A DNA stretch of 64,000 bases from Gibbula magus. Lineage: Eukaryota; Mollusca; Gastropoda; Trochida; Trochidae. Positions 23,417 to 36,319 of this stretch are shown piece after piece; within the stretch, counting starts at the first letter, position 1, and each line of letters begins with the position of its first letter. The notes beneath the pieces are model-generated. The model did not search any database. It was not told where the DNA came from and worked only from the letters and a program-made list of their open reading frames with translations. The translations under genes and the position numbers were made by a program. The stretch is from the NCBI GenBank assembly GCA_936450465.1, contig OW388304.1, forward strand, positions 11,378,708 to 11,442,707, read 5' to 3'.

Positions 23417-26400
23417 ATGTAGATAGTCTCTCTTTTTGCATGCTTGCTTTTCATTCCTATTCAACCTATTTGGTGGATATTGGACATGCTTTGGTTGTTC
23501 ATGCTAACATTTGTCATGGTCAAGATGCACCATAAATAATGCCTCATTAATAATGGAAGGATGTTGTTGTTCCAGGGTAGAGTATATGCTGTGTAAGGTT
23601 ATGCAGGATATATGTCAGAATGGAAAGTTCAAATATCAAATTATTATTATTTTTACGAATTCAATGTTTTTTTTATGAATATTAGTTCCATCAACATCAT
23701 TACTATTATTTTATAAGCTAGGTCATGTGACGATGTTATGATTTCATATTATATAATGCCTGGTTGATATTAAATATATATCCTTGATAATCCTTCTTCA
23801 TATGATCTTATACGCAAAAATATTACATATAAGTATCCTAATGCAACATAAGTATTTGTTTTGGCTCGTTATGTTATGTAAACATTGACGAATGGATTAA
23901 GCTTCACTGCCTTCCAGGATGCCTGGAATTTGTGCTATTTATAGTAACATCTCGCAGACTAGTTCCAATGACACCTCGTCTTTCATGGTGGTTTATTTTG
24001 GAATTACACAACTAAAATTTAATTATATGCTGATAAACTTTGATCATTGCAAGCTACTCATATAAGATTAGAAACAATATTTTGCCTTAGATAGCTGATA
24101 TTTCCATTCTTGTATAATACAATTTGACCTTTTTCAATGTTAAATGTTTATAGATGTATCGGAGTGTTTTTTCATTGTATCTTCCTTTGGTTATTTGTGA
24201 AAATGGTTCTGACACATCTGAAATTATTTGTTTATATGTTGACCTAAGTTCTCATATTCTACTGAAATAGATCATGATTTCTATAAAGCATTGACCTTTC
24301 CTACACAGGATGTAAACTGAATAATGAATAGATTCTGCCAAACTAGTCAAGTGCAGGGACTGTACATTATGACGCGGTCTTGTAAAAACGTCTTTCATGT
24401 AGAAATAAGAAAACTATTTCATAAACTAAGTAGGAGAGGAGTTTGGATTGTTTGGAGTTTTGTTGTGCACCCTAGCTCAGAAGGTACCAAATTTACAACG
24501 GTACATGCATTGTGGCGGCAATTTTGTTATACATGTTATAGTGAGTAGTGTTTCAATGAATGTTTTCTCCCTCCCATCCTCCAAAAGTGTTCCTGCCAGT
24601 TCAATTACTAAAATTACACCATGTATTTAAATGACAGTGTAATGGAAAGCAAGTCTACTTCTCTAGCAGATAAACTACAGTCCCTAAGGCTCCTTTTACA
24701 TAGTAATAAGGTTATTGAGATGATTAAGATTTATAGATTTCATGAATCAACTGATATATTTTCACAATAAGATTTTTTTACTGTTTTCAAACAGCGCTAT
24801 TTTGAAAATAAAGTAGTTAATCACTCATTAAGTTTTGTCACATTTAAATAAAATAAAAAATTGTCACTCAAAATGTGTACAATGTGGGGTCTTTATTCAC
24901 AGTATTATGTGAATTTGTAGTATGATTTTCAAACTCTGGCAAATTCTTTGAAAATTTGAATGAGTATTTTCAGAACTAGCAATTTAATAGTTGTTTGTTT
25001 TGAAAAAATGAGCGAACATGAGTATCGAAGGCTGCGTACATGATCTTCCTGTAAGCCGAGGCGTACTCTCAACTTCCTCTGATCCACCAGTGTAGTGAAA
25101 CAAACAGAGCAAAGTCTCAAACTTCACGTACAGGTTAAAGGGCACAGCCTTGTTACATAATCTCTTACTTGTACATGGAATCGAAGTGAACCTGTAAACA
25201 AAGATCAAAGGATAATACTAAGAGAATTTTAATTAATGTCTTTAATAAGTAAAGTTAATTAAAATTGGATATGTGTTTAGCTGCTCAATTTGTTTTCAAA
25301 ATCAAAGCAAGAATCAATGATTAAGATTGAAAGATTTTTTTATTTATAACTCCTTTGAACTAAATGTAATGTTAACAAAAAGAAATCATTAACGAAAATT
25401 ACACCCCATTTAGGTCAACTTGAATCCTATAAAAATAAACATGATTTGTAATTGTCAGTGTACTGTTTGTTTTGGTAATTTATGTCCTAAATATTCATTA
25501 CTCAAACATGACCAAAATGCGTCACTGCCCAAAATAAGACACCTGAAGAAATAGTCTGACAAAAATAAACATTATTTACGAATACCTATATTGATTTTAT
25601 TTATGAGCCAAAGATGTCATTGACTATAAATCTGTATGAAATCAGATCTCAACAGAAATGTCATTGTCTTTTGTCAGGTAACCGTTTCTCTGCTCATTCA
25701 TGCTTCAAAACATGAACACTCGACAATTGGACATTTGAAGTCTTTACTGAAAATGCCAATGATTTTCATTTGTTACATTACAACTTTGAATTCTCACTGT
25801 TTATGTCCGTAGATGCATGAACTTTGTTAAACCATTACATGGTTGTCTTCAGTCAGTGGCCAAAGATTCATGTAAAACTGATCATTCAGAATGGGTCAGA
25901 ACTAAGTATTTCAACATCTAAAGACTTTTATATCTTGTGTGTAACAGAAACAGATGGTTAACTGAAAATGTGAAATCACTTTATTTTTTCTATGATATTT
26001 ATGATATCCTCCATATAACTTGCCCTAAGCCTCTCCAGTACAACCCAGTAACACCTGTATTTGTTTCCTCACAAGGCAGGCCAACTCCACCATAAATCTG
26101 TCACCACAATGAGCCTGTGTTTGTTCTGTATTTGTTGGTCATTGTATGTAAGCGTAAGTGTACCATTCAATTTTCTGAAACATTTCACTGAAGGAAATGA
26201 GGACATTGATATCTAGTCATATTACATATAAACCAATTACTGTAACTGACCAAAACCGTGGCCAAAAGGCTTAGCTAAAAGTATTTTTTAAAATTACGTA
26301 TGAAATGAGAGAAAATAAAAACAATTTACGGAGACCTCCACCAATGAATCTAAATTACAAAATTGTTTTATTTTGAATTGGAGAAACAATGATTCAGGAA

Positions 26401-26810
26401 AGCTGATACAGTCTCACTCCAAATAGTTGATCATTGTTATCGGTTGAGTCTACTGTTATGCAATGCCATGCTTCTTAAACATTAGATTCTGAATATACAT
26501 ACCATTATAAACAGGCTTTCATCAGTGAGAAGTAACTTCGTCTTAGGGTATGAATTATGTTCAGAAAAAATTTGGTTGATATAGCTGTCGGCCTCAAATT
26601 GCAACTGTAAGAAAATAAAAATGAAAAGCAAAAATTCCATCCATAAAAATAATGCAGTTAGATTACAATGAGGTCAACATGAATTGTTAAAATAAACATA
26701 TGAATATTAAATAATGTAATATATATTTATATGCTAATGATAGATGTACTCATAATATTACTTCATCAGTACTTATCATCGTAAATGTATTAGAATATAT
26801 TTGCTAATTG
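23417..26810. other. No feature recognised; candidate intron
   Basis: AT-rich sequence with short ORFs only. A GC-richer patch at 25020-25200 is open on the - strand after a possible acceptor (GTTTACAG, reverse strand), but the translation is unfamiliar and ends soon after. I do not call a gene. Confidence 0.4.
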
Positions 26811-27043
26811 TTTGGGCGTGCTTGGCTATCGATCAAGACATGTGGGGTTTGAATCCCACGACAGGGCTAGGCAACTTTGTCTGCTGTAGAGACATGTTCT
26901 GCAAGTAAGGTATTGATGCATTGACAGACTGAATGTCAGTGCAGTGTCATCCATGATTATCTAGTTCCAGACAATGCTTGCAAGTGCAGTGAGTGACATA
27001 CAATTAAAAGCCTCGTTAAACCAAAAATAACCGCACCTCACCT
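26811..27043 (+). mobile_element. Eroded tRNA-derived SINE
   Basis: It has a box B-like GGGGTTTGAATCCC, GGCAACTTTGTCTGCTGTAG, the body block CAGTGCAGTGTCATCCATGA, and the tail CGCACCTCACC. The head is diverged (CTTGGCTATCGATCAAGAC) and internal deletions are present, so this is an old copy. Confidence 0.75.
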
Positions 27044-27062
27044 TATATTACTCTAATTCAGG

Positions 27063-27240
27063 CCCCACATCTCTAAAGAACTCTAAGCACTTAGATTGTT
27101 ATTTATAAGTCTAATGCATTTAAATTACCCTATGAACATCTTACCAGTAAAATAACTGTACATGTCAGAGATTTGCATTATCTTTTCTTATCTTAGCGCT
27201 AAGAGTTCGTAATCTGGTCGAAGGCTTGTATCCAAAGAAA
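27063..27240. repeat. Eroded foldback element of the CTTAGCRCTAAGA type
   Basis: AAGAACTCTAAGCACTTAGA near the left and TCTTATCTTAGCGCTAAGAGTTC near the right are imperfect inverted counterparts of the hairpin at 39097-39205. A third eroded copy lies near 36331-36425. No target-site duplication was identified. Confidence 0.45.
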
Positions 27241-27299
27241 TCAAAGTATATACTTCAAAAGATCATAACTGAAAGTAATAAAAACACCTAATATCAGAG

Positions 27300-29130
27300 T
27301 TTTTCACATCAAAGTAGAAATATGTTCAAAGAATACAGAAAATAATAGGCTTTGATGACCCAAACCACCCCAATTGTCATAACTCTCGATTATATTGACT
27401 TTGTATCGATCAAGCAGACTTTTCCCGTTTCGGCCATCTTGTAACTGCCTATTTGTTGACGCGGTTGGTCCATATCACTTCATTTACATTCAGATATTAT
27501 ATAGGCCGATTCTATCAGCAATCTGCTGTGACGCACAGCGTTTACAATTGGAATTGATTTTTTTCCTGCTGAATTACCAATTAATCATTAATGGTGGTGA
27601 TCTAATGAGGTAATCGTTTTGTTGGAAAACTGAAAAAGGAAATTATGAAAACTGATGACATTTTCTATCAGGGATGATGGATGCGATATAAAATGTCCAT
27701 GAATGGTAAACAACCTCAGATAAATATGTAGTTAGGGTTTTCTTCCAAGGTTTCTTATTATAGAAGTGGATCAATGAGAGTGAGGGGCTTGAGAGACGGT
27801 CGAGTTTGGGAAGAAACGTCCTTGAATGATAAAAAATCTGGTATAAAAGTATAAATGCAGTAATTTTTTTTCATATATCATTTCAAGGTTCCTTATAAAA
27901 GGATTTTTAAGGAACAGAGCCTTTATTCTCGAAATGTCCTTAGCCATAACAATTATTAACATTGATCGTACTAAGTTTGTATATTTGCTTCGAGAATAGC
28001 TACTTGGTTTATTGCTAGAAGAGTGATTGTTTAACATTTCTAAATTTAATGTTGTTCAGTACTTTTTTGCATATGATGATTTTTTACTCTACTGGAATTA
28101 AATCAGCGGATAGACAATTTCTACCTGAATATGCTAAATTGACACAAAGGTAATCATTTGATTCAGAGGTACATCTCTCCAACAGACGATTTTTCTTTAA
28201 AGAATGATTGATAGGAAACAAGATAATCAGTCGAGTCAGCTAAATATTTTGGTTATGGATCTTCCATCTTTTGCCATCTTGTGAACTTAATGACCTTCTT
28301 TCCAAATCGATCCGAATCTCTTTTAGCCATCACATCTAAAAGAGGCTTGTATTGATGAGTTGTTCAAAGGTATTCTCTGATATAATGCCAAGCGTCAATG
28401 TCGGATAGCGACCCGGGATCTGTCTGAGAGGTGCTATGTGAGCAATAGAATGATATTTCAGGAATGGTTGGAGGATTCAATGAGGAATTGTCTCGGTTTT
28501 ATTCTGTATATCTACATCAGCATTCTTGTTCTTTCTGATGATTTTAAAATTTATTCATATTCATAATGAGGAGGAATGAGCCATAAAAAATATTCATATT
28601 TTAAAAACTCAATTGGTTTTTATTTCATTGTTCAGATGTTTTAATAACCTAGTACAATTTAATTCCTGGTATTTATTAATTACATTTTTCCCAAAAGAAC
28701 ATGGTTAAGGACTTTAAAAACTTTGTTCCTGTATAAGTACATCAAATTTTTTACTTGTTTTTGTTTATGAAACCATTTGTACAATCCTTCTTTCTTTATA
28801 TTGTCACAAAATGAAAGCCATTACCTTTGAACATCTCTGTTGACTGCAAGGAGAGGTTATGGTCAATGTCATTCTTCATTATTCACTTTTAGTAGAATCT
28901 GATAATGAATCTGGTTTGTCCATTGGTTGTTAATCTATGAATTAATATATGATTAATATCTAGATAGATGGAAGCTTAATAAACTGACCTTAATGTCAAA
29001 TCCTAAATGCTTGTGACCATTTATGACGAGAAACGAATGTTCTGACGTCAATTTGGAATCTGATTTTGAATTCATAAAAGAGGTAAACCACAGTATATTG
29101 TTAATTTACAATGCCATATATATAGAGGAA
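27300..29130. other. No feature recognised
   Basis: Short ORFs only, without domains or splice context. The region is candidate intron if the exon at 23216 belongs to the downstream gene. Confidence 0.4.
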
Positions 29131-29133
29131 TCT

Positions 29134-29460
29134 CTGCAACCATCTGAGAGTTCAGCATCCCTAGTGGATGGTGGACGTTCAATACAAGAATCCATTGTCT
29201 ATGGTTCCAGTTTCACTCACAGACTTATTTTGTCCGATGGCGCTATTGTGCTTAATATGCTGTGATTTACCAGTATTGATTGGTTTTGTGTGAGGAGATA
29301 TTAAATGCAATAATATTTAGAACTCCATCCTCATAACGGTTTTCAACCTGGAAATTGGATTTTCAAGGTCAAGGGAAGAGATTGTGAATGAAATAATATC
29401 ATTTTGTCATTTGCATACAGATTTTCAACCTTTGAATTAGATTTCAAAAGTCAAAAGAAG
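29134..29460 (+). repeat. Diverged dispersed repeat, copy 1
   Basis: It shares blocks with 32603-32885 in the same order: GGATGGTGG, CGTTCAATACAAGAATCCAT, TTGTCCGATGGCGCTAT, TGATTTACCAGTATTGATTG and GATTTTCAACCT. Pieces of the same vocabulary (ATGAGTAGGACTTG; AATAGGACTTG) occur near 29800 and 30280. A short ORF across it has no domain. The class is unknown. Confidence 0.55.
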
Positions 29461-30776
29461 AAAGAACCTCCCTATTTGTAGGAAAGATTCTTGGTGTTTC
29501 TTAATGTTATGGTCATGGTTTTGCCTGGCATCTTGCAAATTAATTTCAGCACAAGTATATTACTTCTTTTGGTAGTAGATTAAGAATAATTTTAGATGCT
29601 GAAAGTTTGATGAGGTTCATAAGAACCATTTAGAAATATATGCCATTTAAACAGAAAAAATGCAACATCAACATTTCAGATGCAAGAGTACAAATTGTTT
29701 GGTTATGAAACAAATCTGACCTTTGGTAAAGTTATGGAACATTCAGAGCTAACGATGGCCCTCAGACAATGGTGTAGAGTCAATGCCTAGAGGGATAATG
29801 AGTAGGACTTGTTTTGATTCCTTTTTGTAAAACTTTTAGAAGATGAACAAGAGCATTATGAACTTCATGATTATGTCTTAGAATGGAACACAGAAGTATG
29901 TTTGGTAGGTCAGATTATCAACAGGACCAGGGTTTTGATCCTTTTGGAAAAGTCCAGAACGAGGTAATATTTTAAGTGTCTTTGAGAAAATAGAGCTATT
30001 TGATCACTGTTGGCCATGTAGTTGCGAATCTCCTGTAATGAATACGACCCTTGTCTATGCGCTAATGGCAGTTTGAAATATCTGGCCAAAAGGAAACACG
30101 TTGAGAAATACAATACGTAGAATCTCTCTCCCTCCTGTACAACTCCTGTCTATTCCAAAATATAAATGGGATTCAGGACTGTTGTTGGGCAAACTGTTAG
30201 AAGAAAAAAGAAGAATGTGTCAATTGATAGAAATAAGACATGATTGTGACCAAGGTGTTCTGTTTCTCCTTAGTCAGGTATAATCAATAGGACTTGTCCC
30301 TTGAACCTCAGTGCTAAAAGTGTGTTGCAATCAAAGCTGTAAATAATTAATTTCAAAGAGGTTCAAAATATCTGGACAGGTTGTGAAGAGTAACGGGTTG
30401 AGGAATAAAGTAAGCTTTTTCCTAATCTAATCACAGCCTAACACAATGAATCGAGTTGAGGCAATGCTTTCAACAGTTTTAAGAATAAAGACTCGGTATT
30501 AAAGAGACAGGATAACGCTGTAATCAGTGTATGCGGCTTTGGATTAAGTCGTCCAAGGTTCAAATAATGCCAGGATCTCAGCAACTCTGTTCAAACATGC
30601 TTTTAGATTTAGTACAATGTTACGGAATATCTCTTGGACATTCTATAGAATATCCCTGGCCCTGAAAGCAGACTTTAACGTGAATTTTAAATTCCGGAAT
30701 AACCTCATTTGATGTTTTAATTTCAATAACAGAACAAATCGAAAGTTAAAATTTCACACTTGACATGATGAGATTC

Positions 30777-30831
30777 TAACGTGCATCCCTTCGCTCCTTA
30801 AACTGGACGCTCTACGACGGAGCCACAAATG
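30777..30831 (-). other. Possible tRNA-like SINE head or tRNA relic
   Basis: Reversed, it reads GGCTCCGTCGTAGAGCGTCC and then TTAGAATCTC, resembling tRNA box A and a one-mismatch box B. The acceptor stem is not closed and no SINE body follows. Treated as a relic. Confidence 0.3.
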
Positions 30832-31189
30832 ACCTGACAATGAAACATTGAACAACTCTATCTATAGTCACGTTTCCTTAGCCTCAATAAAATGATAGTA
30901 AGGGAGACATGCTCGAGATTCACAAGCTTTTCGCGAAAGTCGAACAGTCCTTGGCTTCTTTTGCGCAATACTTTTTTTGTTCACGGCATGGCTATGTCAT
31001 TTCATAGGAAACATGTTTTCATAACTAATAACCGATTTTGATAAATTTGTCGCCTTTTCCTTTGCTTTATATGACAGATATAACAGATATAACATTCTCC
31101 CTCGGTTTTGGTTGGGCCTTCGGTTGGTTCTCCCTCCCCCTCATGTTTACATTTTCAACCAAAACCTCGAGAGAGTGTTATATCCTTTA

Positions 31190-31250
31190 CATAATGCTAG
31201 CAGCTGTGATATAAGTGAAATACTCTTGAAAGTGGTGTTGAACCCCAAAT
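31190..31250 (+). mobile_element. SINE 3' tail fragment
   Basis: ATAATGCTAGCAGCTGTGAT, ATAAGTGAAATACTCTTGAA and AGTGGTGTTGAACCCCAAAT match the last ~60 bases of the first SINE family. The rest is missing. Confidence 0.6.
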
Positions 31251-31643
31251 CCCCTTCCCTCATCTTGGTATTTAGTCCGAATAAGGAGATTTGGGTGTTA
31301 TTGCAGACAAAAAACGTTGAATGAAGCTAAGCTAGTTATTAGTAGTTAGGCCATCTGTTGGACATTTCAAAGAAAAGACTCTTAGCTTTGGCACATTTGA
31401 CCAAGAAGATCAGTTTGACCTTATCAAGGCATAATCGGACATGTTTTCGAAGTGCCAACATAATCATAAGTATCATACAGAGACAGAAAACTAATTCTAA
31501 ATAGAGACTAATCTAAATGCAATGAGAACTTGAAAACCTAGGACCTGGAATTAGCTAAGAGCAAGTGTCAGAAGAAAAACAGGTAAATCAATCTCTTGGA
31601 CAGTTCAAGAAAAGGGTCTTAGCACTATGTTAACTGACCAAGA

Positions 31644-31878
31644 GAGGTGAGGTGAACTGATTTGGGGTTTTACGCCGCTTTCAAGAGTATTTCACTTATA
31701 TCACGGCTGCTTGTATTATAGCAGGGAGAAAGCCTGCAATGCCATGTGCGAACCATGGGTGGTACTGCGCTGAAATTCAGTGTAGCATTGCAGACGAAGT
31801 TGCCGTGCCCCGGCAAGATTCGAACCCCGACCCGTTGATCTGAAGCTGAACGCGTTAACCACTGCGCTATCCCGCCTC
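31644..31878 (-). mobile_element. tRNA-derived SINE
   Basis: Reversed, it shows GCGGGATAGCGCAGTGGTTA (box A-like), GGGGTTCGAATCTTGCC (box B-like) and the family body, ending TCACCTCACCTC. It is shortened in the middle relative to 35140-35454. No clear direct repeats were found. Confidence 0.82.
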
Positions 31879-32369
31879 TCTGATCAGGAGAAGGAAGTGC
31901 TAGAATGTAGTGACCTTAGAGAGCAAGATGGTAATGACCTTGCAGGTATAGTGCAGAAAGACGGAAGATTTATCCCATCTCGGCTGATAGTTATTGATCT
32001 GTGTAGATACTGTTGTCTTTACGACTGAGACGGAGCAGAAAATGAATACTGTACAAACGTTTACTAGACTCACCTGTTTGCAGACTTGTTTTCGTCTCCA
32101 AATATGAATAAACATTGCGATATTGAGTTCCTGGTCTGAGTAGACTCATGTATTGCAATGGTGCCACTATGTTGACAGAGTTACTGATATATTGGACATA
32201 TTTATCTCTGTCTTAGATGTTTCACTGATTCATGATTTTTATTATGTAACAGATACTTTCATTTATAGCATTACATGAAAGATAGGGCACAACTTGGTAA
32301 CTATCTTCTGATCTGCTTATCTGCTTATCTTTATAATTCCTCATCTAAGTACTGGTTGATACATACATC

Positions 32370-32560
32370 TCGTCATAGAAACCTGTTGGATTTGGACTTT
32401 GTTCAGGGATAGGTTTGTTTCCAGAGCTCTTCATCATATTTATCTTCCTGAAAATCTGCATGTGTATTACCCACCTACTGAAAGATATACAATTTGATAT
32501 CTTTCAAAGATGTGTTTGACAAATTATGTAGTTCTGGTGTCATATTTTGATGACTCTTCT
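32370..32560 (+). repeat. Degraded family 2 GTCCGTCC-type repeat
   Basis: TTGGACTTTGTTCAGGGATA, ATGTGTATTACCCACCTACT and TTTTGATGACTCTTC match the internal unit and right end of the element at 19816-20602. The hairpin head and the GTCC tract are missing. Confidence 0.65.
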
Positions 32561-32602
32561 AAATCCTCATCAAAGAACCAGTTGATACATCTCACCACAT
32601 TC

Positions 32603-32885
32603 TAAGAGTTCAATATCCTCAGGTGATGATTGGATGGTGGTCGTTCAATACCAGGATCCATTGTCTAATGGTGCCAGATTCACTCAAAGACCTATCTTGT
32701 CCGATGGCGCTATCGTGCCTGATAGTCTGCGATTTACCATTATTGATTGGTTCTGGGACATTTCAGCACCTGGAATTAGGTTATCAATGCTTAGGGACGA
32801 GATAGTGAATGCAATAATGAATAGGACTTGACCATTAGCCTTCAGATTTTCAACCTTTACAATGGATTTTCAAGGTCAAGGATGA
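32603..32885 (+). repeat. Diverged dispersed repeat, copy 2
   Basis: Counterpart of 29134-29460, with the longer middle block AGCACCTGGAATTAGGTTAT and the end block AATGGATTTTCAAGGTCAAG. Several overlapping short ORFs here are products of the repeat. Confidence 0.55.
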
Positions 32886-33064
32886 CCGTTTTCGAATTCT
32901 TGTGTTCTCTCCAATTACACATTCAAGCTCAGAACTATTCAGCTGTTTTCACACACTGTTTTGTGCCCTCTATTTCTCCTCAAGTAGGTAATCAACTGGA
33001 AAATGTCTATCTATTTATCAATATTTGTCACCTGTACCAAGGCATGCATGAGTAGCAGTATACA

Positions 33065-34052
33065 CAGTTGTGAGTGGTAAATAATTAAACTCTGACCTTT
33101 CAGCTTATGGGTTGGTATTTACATTTCCTCCTGAGGCCAGTGTTGTTATACAGTTTAATCAGCAATTTTACACATTTCTTAACAGATTAGAAAATGATGG
33201 TGGCTGAATATGTGACCTTTCTTTCTTGGTTTCCAATTTATTTTGGTTCTCTGTTTGTTTTCATAGTGAGTAAATGGTGTGAGCAAACTTCAATTATTAC
33301 TATTTCCATGTAGGGCAGACTATTGACCCAAAGAGACTATTGCGATAGCAATAGTCTATTGCCACTTACTATTGCGATAGCAATAGACTCTTGTAACTCA
33401 CTATTGCAATAACTATTGCGATAGGGTTTTTTGTACAAAAACGCAATAATCAGCTAGATTCTTATTGGTTTTAGTAGAAATGTTTAATTGATGTAAGGAC
33501 TATGGAACCAAAATCAGTAAAGAAATCATAAATGAAAAGACTTTTTGTGATTTTGCTATTTCCTATCTCTAGTTCTTCCCTTTTGACATTCTAAAATGAA
33601 AAATCTTCAATTAAATGCAGTGAGGCTTGTGTAAATCATTCATAATTAAGAGAATTTAATAGTTTCGATAGTATCGATAGTTAACCTTACTATTGCAATA
33701 GCGATAGTGTTTTTGTATATACTATCGATATAGTACTTTTGCCAAGCCAACTATTGCGATGCATCGATAGTTCGATGTATTGTTACACCCCTATTTCCAT
33801 GCCATATGTTTTGAATGCGGCAGTTGTGAGTGGTAAATAATTAAACTCTGACCTTTCAGCTTATGGGTTGGTATTTACATTTCCTCCTGAGGCCAGTGTC
33901 GTTATACAGTTTAATCAGCAATTTTACACATTTCTTAACAGATTAGAAAACGATGGTGGCTGAATATGTGACCTTTCTTTCTTGGTTCTCTGTTTGTTTT
34001 CATAGTGAGTAAATGGTGTGAGCAAACTTCAATTATTACTTATTTCCATGCA
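33065..34052 (+). repeat. Recent ~270-bp tandem duplication
   Basis: Blocks 33065-33310 plus 33794-33822 and 33823-34052 are nearly identical (for example CAGCTTATGGGTTGGTATTT, CTGAGGCCAGTGT, GAATGCGGCAG). The second copy lacks about 20 bases near CCAATTTATTTTGG. The first copy is split by a hAT-like MITE that the second lacks. Confidence 0.85.
33311..33793. mobile_element. hAT-like MITE, 8-bp TSD TTTCCATG, with empty-site paralogue
   Basis: The 8-bp repeat TTTCCATG flanks it at 33303-33310 and 33794-33801. The right end read inward, TAGGGGTGTAACAATACATC, is a typical hAT terminus; the left end TAGGGCAGAC is diverged. The interior repeats CTATTGCGATAGCAATAG-like palindromes at both ends. The unoccupied second duplicate near 34041-34048 shows a single TTTCCATG. 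Confidence 0.88.
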
Positions 34053-34202
34053 TGTTTTGAATGCGGCAGTGACATAACTGCACTGGATGCAAGGTTGCTG
34101 GAGGTGTTAGGTTTGATAATCAATGTTTTCTAACCTGAGCAGACCACATCTTAGCAAAGAGCTTACCACCTTCACTATGTCCATTGTGGAAATATATTGG
34201 AG

Positions 34203-34500
34203 TTCAAGCAGGATGTAGGGGCAGGAAAGCACACTGGTTAGCCTGTTTGTCTTCGGATCAAATGGTCTGGGGTTCAAATCCTGTCAGGCAACTTTTTCTG
34301 CTGAAGAAAACTGTTCTAAATGCAGTAGTTTTTTGGTGCAATGCTGCATTGAATTTCAGTGCAAAATTTCCAACCAATGGCTTTGCAGGATGGATGCAAA
34401 TCATAGCCTCATCGATGTTGCTGGCTTTCTCCCTGTAAAAATACTAGCATTCTTGATATAGATGTATTACTCTTTAAAGTGGTGTTAAAATGTCATCTCA
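34203..34500 (+). mobile_element. tRNA-derived SINE
   Basis: Head AAGCACACTGGTTAGCCTG, box B-like GGGGTTCAAATCC, family body (GGTGCAATGCTGCATTGAAT) and tail AATGTCATCTCATCTC. A short AGCAGGA direct repeat flanks it. The sequence is moderately diverged. Confidence 0.82.
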
Positions 34501-35139
34501 TCTCCAGCAGGAAGTCAAAGTTTCTAGACTTGCCAACACAAAAATTGTCTAGGATGTTAGTCTTTTCTTATAACATTGTTCTGCTATCAACCCATATCCG
34601 GGTCCAATACACTTCTTTGAGAGTAATTTTAAAGTCTCCAATACACACACTGCTAAATTTGTCTTTTATCTCCCTTTTAATGTAGGCAACATATCCTTCA
34701 GATTGAAATTTAACCATGACTTTATGTTGTGTGACTGAAAGCTTTTCATTTCATTATTTTGCTGATCACTTTTGAATGCAAAACTGAAGAAAGGTACCGG
34801 TATTATTTCAGTGGAAGAACAAGAAGGGGAGTGTGGGGGCTTTACTCATGGATCCTTATTTTTTGGTTGTTAATTTTCGAGGACTGGTAGCCCTCCACCG
34901 ACTATCTAGGTTTCATCTCTGTACTATACAGATGGATGGTCATTTCAGTGGAATTGCAGGATGTTCATCGACTTCCCGTATTTCAGTCCGATATGGTAAT
35001 TATCTTGACAGTCGTGTGCAAGTGACCCAAGAGACAAAGCATTACCAGTAATTGTGAGCTACAGCATTAACAGCAGGACATTTGTCAAACAACAGCAGGG
35101 AAGTATCTTGTAATTAGTGGTGTTACCCCAATACAGAGG

Positions 35140-35454
35140 GGGGAGCGGGATAGTGCAGTGGTTAGCGTGTTGGCTTCAGATAGAGAGGTCTGGGGTTCGA
35201 ATCCCGCCAGGGGCACGGCAAGTTTGTCTGCAGTAGAGAACTGTTCTACACGCAGTAAGGTTTTGGTGCAATGCTACACTGATTTTCAGCGTAGTACCAC
35301 CGATGATTCGCTAGTTCCAGCCGATGCTCGCAGGTTTCACCGCAATACATAGCCACATGGCGTTGCGGGTTTTCTCCCTGCCATAATACTAGCAGCCGCA
35401 ATATAAGTGAAATAATCTTGAAAGCGGCGTTAAATCCCAACTCATCTCACCTCA
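35140..35454 (+). mobile_element. tRNA-derived SINE, intact, 12-bp TSD
   Basis: The best-preserved copy here: GCGGGATAGTGCAGTGGTTA (box A), GGGGTTCGAATCCCGCC (box B), an unbroken family body, and tail CTCATCTCACCTCA. The direct repeat CCAATACAGAGG flanks it at 35128-35139 and 35455-35466. Confidence 0.92.
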
Positions 35455-36125
35455 CCAATACAGAGGACACTATATTTGGGATGCTGAATCAAATAGAACC
35501 AAAGGAGTGTTTGAGGAATGAAAGTTCCAGCTACTGTTTAGTTTAGTGGATAGTCTGACATTTTGTATACTGTTTTGTGATAGGTAGGTGGATTGTCATT
35601 GTCAGTTTGTTTTTATACTACATGTATGACAATATGTTACAGCAACTGTTGGTCATTGGGCAATAGATAGTCTGAAGTTGTTTATTTGTTTTGATGAAAT
35701 TTACATCTCCTTACATTCAATGAGCTTTCAATAGTAATAAGACAAATGTTGCAAATTATCATCACGAAACTAAATGTTGACAATAACAATTTTAGAACCT
35801 GTCAAAATGTCACCTATGAATAAGAAAGAAGTTATATATCCATCATGCATGAATATTGTTTTTCATTTCTCAAAATGTTTCTAAATCTAAAAATTTGTTA
35901 CTGAAAGTAAATTGATATAAGTTCTGAAGGAATGTCTGTATAATCAGTCAGTAGGAAAATAATATTGAGGACGTGTCCTGACTCGCCCCGAGATGTTATT
36001 GTCAGAGTGTCACCTCTCGACTGATTGTTATAAACTTCCTGTCATGTCCAAGGTCAAAGGTCAAACTCAGAGTAATCAAATATTAATTACAACATACCAG
36101 TTCATACATGGATGGATAGTTGTAT

Positions 36126-36319
36126 TTAAAGGGATATTATTACTTGTTTGTATTTCAAAAACTAAATTCGAGGTGATATTATCGTCAATGAATGCAATCA
36201 GTGTTTTCCAAAATTTTCAGTATTTTCAGTATTTTACAATAAATCATAAATGCTCTAATTGTGAATATCCGTTCATATTTCATTTCCTCAAAACAAACTT
36301 GATTGTGCTTCCCCTTTAA
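36126..36319. mobile_element. Short TTAA-flanked MITE
   Basis: TTAA at 36126-36129 leads into AGGGATATTATTA; at the right, CTTCCCC leads into TTAA at 36316-36319. Only about six terminal bases are inverted repeats, so support is moderate. The interior has no gene; an ORF crossing it is incidental. Confidence 0.5.

Noticed and set aside
24929..25208. Possible - strand exon
   Set aside because: Slightly GC-rich and preceded by an acceptor-like sequence, but the peptide is unfamiliar, frames break soon, and no partner exon was found.
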